Source: Siderastrea radians
Lineage: Eukaryota; Cnidaria; Anthozoa; Scleractinia; Rhizangiidae
Assembly: GCA_964017195.1 (NCBI GenBank)
Contig: OZ024894.1
Coordinates: forward strand, 30,175,120 to 30,239,119
Direction of reading: 5' to 3'
DNA: 64,000 bases
Shown here: piece by piece, positions 10,261 through 20,095 of the stretch
Layout of the letters: each line of letters opens with the position of its first letter
How positions within the stretch are numbered: the first letter of the stretch is position 1
Program-made: the position numbers and the translations under genes
Notes under the pieces: model-generated
What the model saw: the letters and a program-made list of their open reading frames with translations, nothing else
What the model was told of the DNA's origin: nothing
The model's database searches: none

Positions 10261-10907
10261 CAAATAGACGAATAAATCCACTGGACGAAGACTGAAAGGT
10301 ACAAAACATAAATACTAACCGTTGGAATTGACTAAGGAAAATAGTGTGGTCCAAAGCGAAAGTCTCATAATATATAGGGAGCCGTCACACAAAGGCGCTT
10401 ATCGCGTGATTAGCAAATTTATGTCATACAGGAACTTGAAAGTGAAACATGCTCCAATTTCATTTTCTAGTCATTTTTGCTTTGTCTTTCCGGTTTTCTT
10501 TCCCTACGACTTTACTCGTGGCTAATTTTGTTATGGAACTCGGTGATAAAAATAAATAACTAGATAAATAAAATGAAGTGAAATAAAAAAAATCGTGTGA
10601 TGCAACAAAATTATGCGTGACAAAAGGCACTAAATTGTGCGTGACAAAAGGCAAAACAAGCGGTGGAAGCGAACTTAAAGCGACCGTAATTTACTTACGA
10701 AAGCTGGCATCTGATAACATGCATAGGATTATTTTTAATACACATCAAAATTTAGTCCAAGAAACTGTAGAGTTGGCAGAAGATAATTCTTTTGTTAAAT
10801 TACCGTTGTAGCCTCCAAAAATGTGTTTTTTTTTTACAAGGGAAACAAAAAGCTGCCTAGATTGATACTTACAGTGAGAAGGTCATCTCATACAGTTCAT
10901 GTTTGAA

Positions 10908-11270
10908 CCATAATTCATAATAATTTTTTTGTTTGGGATAGTAACCACGTCAGAAAGACAGGATGCAGAAACAGCATTGGCTGCATTTGGCAAAAAGAAA
11001 CAGTAAGCGATCGTTGATAATGATATGGAAACCAGGCTAAACAATTGCTTGCACTCTACGTACGCATTGTATTTGATGGTCAATGATAACCATAATTCAT
11101 ATATATTTTTTTTGTTTGGGATAGTAACCACGCCAGAAAGACAGGATGTAGAAACAGCATTGGCTGCATTTGGCAAAAGAAAAGAACGGTAAGCGATCGT
11201 TGATAACGATATGGAAACCAGGCTAAACAATTGCTTGTACTCTACGAACGCGTTGTATTTGACGGTGAAT
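10908..11270. repeat. Two-unit tandem repeat, 182-bp period
   Basis: The unit starting ccataattcat at 10908 recurs at 11090, with about 90% similarity by eye, including gggatagtaaccacg(t/c)cagaaagacaggatg and the block gcgatcgttgata. A minus-strand frame runs through both units (10883-11230) and repeats the peptide FSLVSISLSTIAY, but it has no good splice sites and I do not call a gene. Confidence 0.75.
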
Positions 11271-11411
11271 GGCTGAGTCGCTCCCTGTCATCTTTCCATA
11301 ATGATATGATCGTATCCCTTTTGTTTGTTTGTTTGCTTGTTTGTTTTTTTTCAGGGGCCATGCGATGGTTGCTGATCAGTATAAGGAATGATATATATCT
11401 TAACGAATTTG

Positions 11412-11455
<44 letters not shown>

Positions 11456-11998
11456 TTCAGAATGAAGCCTTCTGCAGCCGACCAAAACCGGGGGGGGGGA
11501 GGGGGGAGGAAGCATCACAAAGCACAGCGCCATGCTCCCCAGAGATCAAGCTTTGCGGCCACTGGTGAAGGTTGCATGGGTCATGGATCACATTAAGGGG
11601 GGAGGGGGGGGAGGGGTAGGCTTAGAAATAGCTCTGGTAAGCAAAAGTTATGAACTCAGAAGACAGACTGCTTGTGAACTGGCAAAAAGGAGAGGTTCAA
11701 GCGAATTTGACCACCAGGCAAAAGAAGAATGCATGAGGCTATGTCGTGGAGAAGACAAGAGTACTTGAAATTACGGTATTGCACTTGGTGTACTCGCTGG
11801 TCGAACTATATTCTGGTCCAATTTGAAGTCAGTCTACACTTGGCTCGTATTTTCAGTATTTTTGGTACTACTAGTTTTAGTATTTTTTCAGTATTTTTCA
11901 GTATTTTCATTGTTTCAGTATTTTTGTGTATTTTTTTGCTATATATAATTTTCACTCTAGCCAAAAATGATGAACTGCAATGACACAAACAAGGCAGA
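11271..11998. other. Spacer between genes A and B: (CA)n and CAGTATTTTT repeats
   Basis: Holds a CA microsatellite (about 11415-11452), two G-rich runs (11491-11510, 11597-11620) and a tract of degenerate TTTTTCAGTA repeats (about 11848-11930). The plus-strand frames crossing this stretch are low-complexity and I see no gene. The part just below 11999 should hold gene B's 3' UTR. Confidence 0.5.
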
Positions 11999-12319
11999 TT
12001 AGTTCCTTTTTTCGTCCTCTTCATCAAGTGACGGCATATTTTCGTAATCAGGGGTAGGTATTTGGTTGACATATATGGGTGATTCAGGCTTCGCGTGCCC
12101 CGTGGAATTCTTCGGGCCCTGTGTGAGTAAGCTTGCGGGTGATTTATTAATAGTTTTATCATATTCCAGCTGATTAACGAGGGCTGTAAAAACAAATTTG
12201 TTTCGATACATTTGATCTGTTTCTTCTCCTGGGAACGAAGCTCCTGTAGAGGATTCTTTCAACCTTTCACCTTCGTCAGGCGCAACAAGTGACGTATATG
12301 TGCGGTCATCGATCGTCGC
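11999..12319 (-). CDS. Receptor gene B, last exon: cytoplasmic tail with tyrosine motifs
   Basis: 107 codons with the stop, phase-0 acceptor TTTACAG before GCG. The tail carries TYTSLV near its start, QMYRNKF, LEYDKT, and YVNQIPTPDYENM followed by an acidic end (SLDEEDEKRN). It is the paralogue of gene A's last exon: TY(A/T)SL, VYVNQ/IYVNQ and (E/D)YEN line up, the rest is diverged, and this copy is longer at the C-terminus. It is uninterrupted, although the gene's D8C exon is destroyed. Signalling function is inferred from the motif types. Confidence 0.75.
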   Translation of the reverse strand, partial: ATIDDRTYTSLVAPDEGERLKESSTGASFPGEETDQMYRNKFVFTALVNQLEYDKTINKSPASLLTQGPKNSTGHAKPESPIYVNQIPTPDYENMPSLDEEDEKRN

Positions 12320-13242
12320 CTGTAAATAGTTGTACAGTAAAAGAGAAATGTCTTCATGTTATAAGAGAGCTAAATAAATGACAACCAAAAACAGGTAAAC
12401 GAGAACTAATAATTCATTGTTCGTTTGTTTATTTTATTTATTTATTTATTATTTATTTATTTATTTATATATCTAATGAGTATCTATTTGTTTATTTATT
12501 TATTTGTTCATTAGTATTAAATATAAGCGATAAAGAGGAAATAAGTTATTGGAAGTAAGTTGCAAATAGGCCTCTCTTGCTTAAGAACTTAGAAATATAT
12601 TTTTTATCATATAAACGCAAAAAAAACTAACAAATAACAAGTACCAAGGCGTATTTTACACAGAGTTATATGCTTGTAAGAAATGAAATAGGAGTTGCTT
12701 AGCTAACTTCAAAGGGCACTGTCCATCAGTTTAGACTGTCAAAAGAGGTACGTGTTTAATAGAAGCCCAAAATAATGCTCCAGGGTCGCCAGTACACTGG
12801 CTATTTCGGCTGAGCTTGTTTTTTTTCCTCTTAAAAACTCATCGCCACTTGTTCTTGTTGAAAATTTCGTTGATTTCCGTTGGTGCTCTAGAGGCAATAG
12901 ATGCATGTTGGAGTTCGGTATTAAGATATAAGTTTAGCATAATTTTCTAGCCGAAAATACAAAAATCTCTATGAAATTTCCTCTTCACGTAAATCAAATC
13001 TCAGTCACTCTCAGAACAAGCTAAACTCACACGAACAAACGCCCAAGTGCGCCAAAAGCCTTGTCCCTTACTTCATCAGTAGCTTAATAGAAGAAAATAT
13101 ATAACATCGTATACTTGGAGAAAATCGATTTTGAAAGAACCGTCAAGAATAAAGAACTTGCTATGAAGGTTCATTTGTGCACAAAAGAAGTTTTTCAAGT
13201 CAAGAGGCCGTTACAACAGAAATGATTTAGAGGTTGGCTTAC
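12320..13242. other. Gene B intron with TTTA repeats
   Basis: Between the last two exons of gene B. Contains a TTTA/ATTT tract at about 12424-12510 and AT-rich unique sequence. I see no further exon or mobile element with both ends. Confidence 0.5.
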
Positions 13243-13414
13243 CATCATTGTATGTGAATTCAACAACGCATATCCAACTTGCTGCCTCAAATATTGGGAC
13301 CTTCGTTGGGTCACATGTTCGTTTTCAGTGTCAACAGTGTCACTAGCAATCCAAAGCTGCCTTGCTGTATCTGCTGGCTTCAACAACAATTCTTCTGGCT
13401 TTTCAATTTGTTTC
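13243..13414 (-). CDS. Receptor gene B, juxtamembrane cytoplasmic exon
   Basis: 172 bp, same length and phases as gene A's 3926-4097 exon: acceptor GATTTAG, one base completing a codon, end in phase 0 at ATGATG/GTAAGC. The peptide keeps the ARQLW (A: ARALW) and VGYALLN (A: GGYALLN) positions. VGYALL fits the ITIM consensus. The distance from YALL to the next exon's YTSL is 13 residues, slightly longer than the ITAM range, against ten in gene A. Confidence 0.8.
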
Positions 13415-13696
13415 CTAAATCATAGGAAATAACAAAAAGGTGGACTCTGAACACCTTTTTTACAGGCTTTGAGTGAAGGAAAGAGGGTGAGAGTGGGGGA
13501 GGGGGGGAGGGGGAGTAGGGAAGTAGTGCGGAGTTCAAACATAGACCAAGTTAATTTTTCATTTACCTGCAGAAGACAATATGTTTTTGCAATGGTATCT
13601 GCAAATAGTTTATATGTCACAGAATTCAAAACGCCAGCAAGCTAACTGGATAGGCACCTGTCAAACACAAGGTCTGTTTACAATGTTGAGCCATAC

Positions 13697-13730
13697 CTTG
13701 CAAATCTTGTAGCATTTTCATCTGCCGTAT
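13697..13730 (-). CDS. Receptor gene B, 34-bp linker exon
   Basis: Acceptor AACTAG, then AT ACG GCA GAT GAA AAT GCT ACA AGA TTT GCA AG, then donor GTATGG. It takes phase 1 from the membrane exon and gives phase 2 to the next exon, where AG joins G to make Arg. The fit of both phases is the main support; a 34-bp exon could be coincidence. The gene A counterpart was not located. Confidence 0.5.
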
Positions 13731-14492
13731 CTAGTTAACCAGAAAGTGAAAACATAACATAAGGAAGAAGAAATATTAGAAACGTTATTAGCTAAATTTG
13801 TAAGTCGGTAGATTCAACGTGACATTTTTTTTTCTAAGACAGTGCACGAACTGTGACTGAGAGTTATTTTGAAAGTAGTCTGCAAGCAGATTACGAGGCA
13901 GTTATAATTATGATACGAAATGCTAACGTATGGCTTGAGATGTAGTAACGGGTGGTTTGCAATAGTTGAACGAATTGTGAACAAGAGCTACAAATTATAG
14001 TGATAACGTATTTTCTCAATTAAACGTCGAACCTCGAATAAACGCCGGGTCTACAAGGTAAAATGTGAAAATATGCCGCCGGCGTTTATCTGAGGTGCGG
14101 ACTTTTTTATTTATTTATTTATTTATTTATTTATTTTGGAAGCTGAACATTTATTTCACTGATTCTCTCTAATCAGTTATAACAATTTAAAAAGGTTCAT
14201 GAGCAACTGCGGTATATCACTTTAACTTATTTTATTACTTGCAGCTAAAGGAAGTTAGAGCAATGTAGTTACATCGAGAAAATAGGGTAAAGTATTTTGT
14301 TAAGGTATTCGCTCGTCGTAGTGTCCGTTACAAGGTGTTTTGTGTACGCGCGGGATCCTTGGTGAAAATCCATGTTGAAAGGGACTTTATAGAAAAAAAT
14401 ATCCCATTCGTACTTGTAAGTACATGACCACCACAAAAAGGTCGGTTTTATAGCTCCTTTTGTTAATCTTCCGATTATCGATTTTTCAATAC

Positions 14493-14669
14493 TGTTAGAA
14501 AGCAATTCACGACGATGCTTCATTTCGCGAACTTTTGACCAAAAGAGGGAAATAACGGTAGCAATCAAGCACCCTACAAGCCCTACCATCATCCACCCCA
14601 AGAAAGAGAAATGTCCCTCATGCTGGCTTTTCTTATTACTTGTATTCCACGGTGTACTTGTAGAGACAG
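14493..14669 (-). CDS. Receptor gene B, transmembrane exon
   Basis: Starts at acceptor CTTCAGCAG in phase 1 with VSTSTPWNTSNKKSQHEG, then a hydrophobic helix (FLGWMMVGLVGCLIATVISLF), then the basic WSKVREMKHRRELL. The order polar lead, helix, basic stop-transfer matches gene A's 6910-7074. The donor I give (AACA/GTATTG) is weak but gives phase 1, as needed; the frame stays open to 14269, so the exon could be longer. Confidence 0.65.
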
Positions 14670-14936
14670 CTGCTGAAGTAAAAAGCGGAAATGGGAATGC
14701 TTCAAAATGACCTGACTCAACACTTGTCGATCTGCAATTCAGTAGTATAGGGCAGCTAATTGATCTGACTTCTTTCTTGGAGTAAGATTTTCACTGGCGC
14801 TCTGACACGCACTCGTTAAACGCATACCTATCTCTTTAGTCGACAGCCCTGGTTCTCAGTTCCTCGTTCTAGAAGGTGAAGTTGTAAGATACTTAATCTA
14901 ACTTGGTACCTCGGAAATGGCCGAAGAAAAACTTAC

Positions 14937-15104
14937 CTCCAGTTGAGCTACCATAGTTAGCTTTTCCTGTACTGATAAATTGTGTTGTTGTTTTTTTTGT
15001 TCGAAGCACTTTGCTGCCGTCCTCTAGTTGTATAGTGAATGTCTCCTGTGTTGACTGCGTATTGAAATTATACGCCTGAGTTGTTGCTGGCTTTGTGCTT
15101 GGCA
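14937..15104 (-). CDS. Receptor gene B, Ser/Thr stalk exon
   Basis: Donor CTGGAG/GTAAGT in phase 1. The peptide starts VPSTKPATTQAYNFNTQSTQ and is rich in Thr, Ser and Gln, as in a stalk; VPSTK is shared with gene A. The acceptor corresponding to gene A's (TTTTTAG at about 15142) leads into a stop in this frame because of small indels. A second AG (CTCTAAG) just before TGCCAAGC would restore phase 1, so gene B may use a moved acceptor. If it does not, this exon is broken. Confidence 0.55.
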
Positions 15105-16163
15105 CTTAGAGTTTGAGAGGTTGACAGCTCGTTTGTTGAAGCTAAAAAGACAAGAATATTCCAACCATTCAAGAAATAATACAAATAGTGGTATTACACA
15201 CACAAAAGAAAACTTTCACTCAATGTCAGACGATAACTAAATACTATCTTATGAGTGATCCGAGTACTAAGCCAACTGCTGACAAAAATGCTGATTCAGG
15301 CCTTGGAGTGAAGCGACGGAGCCCTAGAGCCCCTATTTTTCCGTCTTAGAGCCCTGGAGCCCCAAGCCCCTTTGGGGCCCTGTCGAACTTTACATACACT
15401 TATAAAGAAATTGGCTCAAATTCCCTGACAATATGTATTTGTGTATCTAAGCATTTTAAATCAAGGGAGGTCAAAAACGATTCTGTCTAAAAGAAAGGTT
15501 TACAACAGGAATTAAAGTTCAAATTGACTGATTAGTTTTTACCGGGAGATTTGAATCTTCTCTGGGACTGAAGTAAGGATCAATTTACATCCAGGGTAGG
15601 GTCGGGATTATAGTTGACAAGACGAGACTTAAGACGCTGAAGTTAGGGGTAGGCGAACGTTTTGTTTGCGAGGTATACTGTAACTATGTTGATAAGATAT
15701 CGTGACCGCAAAGTACTTCTTCAACAGCCACACTAGTACAGTTTTCATGGCGCCCTCGGTCTTGACTCGGCCACGGTGTTTCCCAGGAAGGGCTTCCCGG
15801 ACGGTGAATAACATATATGTATTTGCTTCTATGGGGATAACCTAAGCATTATTCTTAAGCGTCAGGGATGCAAACCGTATAACTTATTACCCTAAGAACA
15901 GATGTCACTAATTGACGTTGATCTTAAAGAATCGAATACATGCAAGGTCAACATTGCCTTTCTCGCGTGAAGGCAACCGCTAGTTAAAACATCTTTAGTT
16001 TTCGTTCACACCACCTGAACTCCACTTCAACTTATTTGCTAATTTTGAGCGTAGCTGAATGATCGCTACACGCAGATGGTTCCACATGCATGTAGTGATC
16101 CCGGTTTTTGTTAATTGGCGTATACGAAAAGAAAAAAATATGACTACGAAATATTTGTTTTTA

Positions 16164-16690
16164 ATTGGCGCAGATGATAATTACATACGTTTCCGCAATA
16201 CAGTGGAACCTCGATTTAACAAACCTCTATATAGCGAAGTCCTCGGTATAACGAACAACATTTTTCAGCCCAGTAATAGTGTAATGTATGGAAAAGAACC
16301 TCGATGTAACGAACCCTTCGATATAACGAACCAATTTCCCCAGTCCCTTGGCACTTTGTTATATCGAGGTTCCACTGTAGCGTGATTTCCGGCAGTATGG
16401 CATGGTGTCGGCCCAAGTTCGTAAACCTAAAACCCTTCGCAGTTACAGACAGTGATATTCGTTGCCTCATAACAGCACCCCCGAATAATAACTAAAGCAC
16501 GCCATGCGTTAAACGTGGTGCATGGGTTCCTAAAAATAAAACAAGCCGACAAATGTTCCAAGCATTTTATCTCCAGTTCCTCCAATGCCTATAAGAGTGT
16601 TGCCGCGTGTGAAAGGAAGGTCGCCATAATATGTTTTTGTTCTACTGAAGTCGTTAATGATAGTGTTTAGTTGAAACATTCTGTGTAGCT
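16164..16690 (-). pseudogene. Dead D8C exon of receptor gene B
   Basis: Alignable by eye with gene A's D8C exon (8982-9358) from the GTTTCCGCAATA block (16190-16199) to the first cysteine region near 16680. Damage seen: a 177-bp MITE inserted after CAATA, an extra C in the CACCCCCGAATAAT block (frameshift), loss of about 45 bp covering the APGWLSG segment, in-frame stops, and loss of the CAG/GTAAAA donor. It cannot encode a D8C domain. Upstream signal and downstream stalk exons have matching phases, so skipping this exon keeps the frame. Confidence 0.85.
16201..16377. mobile_element. 177-bp TA-flanked MITE (Tigger/pogo-like termini)
   Basis: Termini CAGTGGAACCTCGATTTAAC and the inverted GTTATATCGAGGTTCCACTG form a 20-bp inverted repeat with one mismatch, flanked by TA at 16199-16200 and 16378-16379. 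A CAGTGGAACCTCG terminus with TA duplication is typical of Tc1/mariner-class pogo/Tigger MITEs. Internal ATATAACGAAC repeats echo the ends. It interrupts the D8C exon of gene B. Confidence 0.9.
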
Positions 16691-17753
16691 TTCAAAATGA
16701 AATAATTCTTATGACATTTTATTCATGCACACAACGATGAAGGGCATTGGGATCTAATCGAGTTTCACTACAAAGAATCTTATTAACCTGGCTAAAAAGC
16801 CCTACAATTAAAATAATCCAACCGAATCGACCAAAAAATATCGTCATCTTAGGGACCGGTCATTATTTAGCGGGGGAGGGGAGGGCCACTATATTTGGGG
16901 GGAGGGTCACTATTTTTTTAGCTCCAATTTGGGGAGGGCCATTACAAAAAAAAATGCCATTGGGGGGAGGGCTACGATTTTTTTTGAGATACGTATTTAC
17001 CACGTGTCTTGAACTCAGTTATCTCGTGATTTTCGTCACCTCTACTTCTTGAAGGTTTTCAATTTGTGATTGGTTGCAAGATTAAAAGTGAAATACGGGG
17101 CCTATTGAATAAAAGTACAAGTATCGTGAATACACAAGGTCTTAAAGGCGTTTCTGTTTAATATAAAAACACTATATTAGATTTATACACCATTCATTTG
17201 TTGTACAAAGTTCGTACAAATTTAAAAATACAGGCCGCAAAATTTTAATGCTGGGCTCCCGCACACGCACCACACATTGTATCCATGGATATTTCAGCAT
17301 TGCAAGTGTCTCATCCAACATTGTTTGAATTTGTTAAAAACCGTTTGAGCACACACCTGCAACGATAGCTAACGATGTTGAGCCTAACAAATTTGGCAGT
17401 TGCGAGCATTTGCACGGGCCCTTTCAATGATGAGTATACCTAATAACACCTAATAACAAGCTCTACTTTTTGAACACAAACAATATTTTTTTCCAGGATA
17501 AAATTTGCCTTATAAATATGTAAACTTTTGATTTGAATACTTAGTCTGATACATGGTCCAGGTATGGCATGCAAGATGGGGAATTTTCCCAGTATGGACC
17601 GTAATCGTCATCTGACGAATACTCCCGCACTGGCCTTATTGGGATTGCGGCTGCTTCAACAACACTGCAGTCATCTTCTTCATCATATCTCTCATCACCA
17701 TCATCATAATCCAGATCACCATCATCATGGTCGTCGTCGTCGTCGTCCCCGTG

Positions 17754-18247
17754 CTAACTACTAGTTGCAGCGTTGCCTCCATTCTTGCCTAGTATGCTTG
17801 AGAGGTAGTTCTTCGCTTCGCTGCTTAGCCGAGGTGTATCATCTTGGCATAGCAATAATTCCACCCATTTCTTTTCTCTTTTGTTCAGTTTTAACACAAG
17901 CTCTTTTTCTATGTGACTTTTTTCACAGAGAGATTCTTCGTCTAAACCAGGGGCGATCTTTTTTAGAACCTCTGACGTCCGCTGAGAGGTACGCATAGCC
18001 TTACGTTTTGCCGCACGGTGTTTGTTCTGTTTTTTGGATTGCAATTTTCTCCTAAGGGCTCCAAACTCGACCTGAAAGAGATTCGAGGCTTTCCTTCCAA
18101 GCTCAGTTAACTTTGATCTCGTGGTAACCAGCTTGGTTTTAAACTGAAGCAGCTCAGAAATAACGTCTTCGTCAAACTTATGTGACGTTTTTCGGCCAGC
18201 TTTAATTTTACTGTTTGCACACGACAGAGCTGTGGATGATTTTCAAC
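17754..18247 (-). CDS. Transposon ORF, basic coiled-coil-like protein, unknown function
   Basis: An open frame of about 164 codons from about 18247 to the stop at 17754; no ATG near its start, the first usable ATG-free region suggesting splicing (a CTTTCAG acceptor lies near 18072). The protein is rich in Lys, Glu, Leu and Arg, with a stretch of heptad-like spacing (SELLQFKTKLVTTRSKLTEL) and a basic patch (KKQNKHRAAKRKAMR). No family recognised. Divergent from the ORF at 18383 inside the same inverted repeats, so it belongs to the element and not to gene B. Confidence 0.4.
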
Positions 18248-18382
18248 CAAGGGCTCAGCTCCGGAAATTGTTTAATGAAGGTAACATGGATACCGACAAA
18301 CAGGCATTTATATAAAATATATTATTTTTTCTTTCAATATTTAAAGCAATAATAATCGTTACAGAAACCTTTGTAACCAACT

Positions 18383-19087
18383 ATGCATCTATTTCTCTTG
18401 AAAGGATTATTAAATGAACCAAGTGCCATTCAGAGATTCTGCAAAGAATACATCGTGAATGATCATCTTGTCAAGAATTACGACTGCCACCTTGAAGATC
18501 TGCAGCTCAAGAAAAAGAAACGTGAAGAATCAAGGAAAAGGCTTCAAAGAGAAGAAAGAAGCAAAACATATGATGACTATGATTGGATACTTATGTATAG
18601 GGAAGGGCGGCTTAGAAAGTTGAAAGTCTCCTCTCTTGATCTCTACCTGGACAAACACAATATCAGCTGTTCAAGGAGCACGTTGAAACAAGAGAAAGTA
18701 GGCATTGTTGCTGCCCACATTGCAAGATCACTGGTTGAAACGGATGTGATAGACAACGAAGAAGATGATGTCGAGGATGAAGAATCAGATGAAGAATACG
18801 AAGATGATGTGGTGCTGGAGGAAATTGGTGACGATAGTGATAAGGATGAATCAATAGATGCTGAAGAACAAAGTGAAATAGATGACGACGACAGCGAGGG
18901 TGACGACAACAGCGACGAAGACAACAATGATTATGACGACAACGACGATTATGATAAGAATGATGACATTGACGACCACGATAATGACAATGGTGACAAC
19001 GAAGAAGTACAAATTAGTGACATCCTGTGTACTACCAAATCTGGTAGAACATGCAGGACATGGAAAGGGCGATATCTTTATTTCTGA
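18383..19087 (+). CDS. Transposon ORF with SAP-like motif and long acidic tail
   Basis: 234 residues. Residues ~1-60 form a Lys/Arg-rich helical region (LEDLQLKKKKREESRKRLQR). Residues ~76-110 read WILMYREGRLRKLKVSSLDL-YLDKHNIS, spaced like a SAP DNA-binding motif (LKVxxLxxYLxxHxIS ... HIA). Residues ~120-215 are a highly acidic run of Asp/Glu/Ser/Asn. The end, TKSGRTCRTWKGRYLYF, is compact and basic. Such acidic ORFs with a SAP-like repeat and SGR tail are, to my knowledge, common in coral DNA transposons; that attribution is from memory. The acidic stretch (GAY-rich DNA) is prone to length change. Confidence 0.55.
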   Translation: MHLFLLKGLLNEPSAIQRFCKEYIVNDHLVKNYDCHLEDLQLKKKKREESRKRLQREERSKTYDDYDWILMYREGRLRKLKVSSLDLYLDKHNISCSRSTLKQEKVGIVAAHIARSLVETDVIDNEEDDVEDEESDEEYEDDVVLEEIGDDSDKDESIDAEEQSEIDDDDSEGDDNSDEDNNDYDDNDDYDKNDDIDDHDNDNGDNEEVQISDILCTTKSGRTCRTWKGRYLYF

Positions 19088-19493
19088 TTGACCTTTCACT
19101 GAAGGAAACGCTGTGCCTTTTTTGTAAACCGCTGTTGTACTATTTTGCCGTTGGGGAGGGTAACAATTTTTTTTATTCCAGTTAGGGGAGGGTCAGATAT
19201 TTTTAAAACCTTTATTTGGGAGGGCCACAACTTCTTGGCCGAACTTTTTCTCAGTTTAGTGCCCCCCCCCCCCCCCACTAAATAATGACCGGTCCCTTAA
19301 GGCCCAGGAGTCGTTGTAACATAATGAAGTAACAGTAGTAACATTTTTAAAGCGCAATGAGCAATCGTTCTGGCCGTATTACAACGGTAAGATATCATTA
19401 GTTTGCATTCAGATCAAGTAATATTTGCAATCGTTTTTACCTTACAATCAGAGACGATGGCAATTTTTAAACCTAATTTTGTCAGAAGCTTAC

Positions 19494-19569
19494 CATCATT
19501 TCCCCGTACTTGTACGCCGAAACTTATGGCAAGAATACCCACGGTGACGATAAAACCTACTGTTTCCAT
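19494..19569 (-). CDS. Receptor gene B, start codon and signal-peptide exon
   Basis: 76 bp, ATG to donor GATG/GTAAGC. The 25-residue peptide METVGFIVTVGILAISFGVQ plus VRGND is a normal secretory signal; its end VQVRGND matches gene A's VQVQGND. It ends in phase 1, which would join in frame to the stalk exon at 15104 if the dead D8C exon is skipped. Upstream bases resemble gene A's promoter region. Confidence 0.75.
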
Positions 19570-20095
19570 AGTGTGTAAACTTTTACTGTTTAACGACCTT
19601 CAATAGAGTTATGACAATAGGAAAATGTTTAATAGATTAGCATATCCGGGAAACGTAATTTTAAGGCAGTGCATCAGAACTTCGGTTTTCATTTACATGA
19701 ACTAGCATAAACCCAAATTCCTTGTCCTAACTGTCATTTTAGAAGAACAAATTTCAATTTTTAACGGCGACTTCATTAAGTGAGATAAACAAAACAAATA
19801 AAAATAAATAAATAATAACGATTATATCTACAGGTCAGAGAGAAAGCTACCAATAATAAAAAGATGATAAACGAGGATCGAACGTACTGTGGAAAGCGGA
19901 AGTTTTACATAACACTAACGCAAAGACGTCTGCCTGGTGAAACGGGAACTTTGAAAAAAGAAGTCATAATTATCAGAATTTCTTAAGATTACTCATCTAA
20001 AGACCGAAAAATGTGAGAAATAATTTGCACACAAAGCATTCGAAAGCGGACATCTGATAAGAGTGGTCTACGTGTGTCTCTAAAAAAATCCACGC

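Larger units (their letters stand above)
16852..19296. mobile_element. 2.4-kb DNA transposon with TTA duplication and two divergent ORFs
   Basis: Ends GGGACCGGTCATTATTTAG and, inverted, CTAAATAATGACCGGTCCC are flanked by TTA on both sides (16849-16851, 19297-19299). Sub-terminal zones consist of repeated GGGGAGGGCC(A)-type units on both sides (16868-16975; 19150-19265 inverted). Two divergent ORFs start about 135 bp apart in the middle. No DDE transposase was recognised, so this may be a non-autonomous derivative or a family whose transposase I do not know. It is inserted in gene B's first intron. Confidence 0.8.

Noticed and set aside
10883..11230. Minus-strand frame repeating FSLVSISLSTIAY
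   Set aside because: It is produced by the 182-bp tandem duplication; there are no credible splice sites or start, and the two units differ without codon bias.
11231..11768. Plus-strand frames with His-Thr repeats and Gly-rich stretches
   Set aside because: They translate a (CA)n microsatellite and G-runs.
16059..16385. Plus-strand 108-aa frame
   Set aside because: Spans the 177-bp MITE and antisense of the dead D8C exon; not a gene.
17564..17764. His/Arg-rich plus-strand frame
   Set aside because: Low-complexity CAT/CGT repeat in the transposon; no domain.
18643..18927. Ser-rich minus-strand frame opposite the acidic ORF
   Set aside because: It is the reverse-complement shadow of GAY/GAT repeats in the transposon ORF at 18383-19087.
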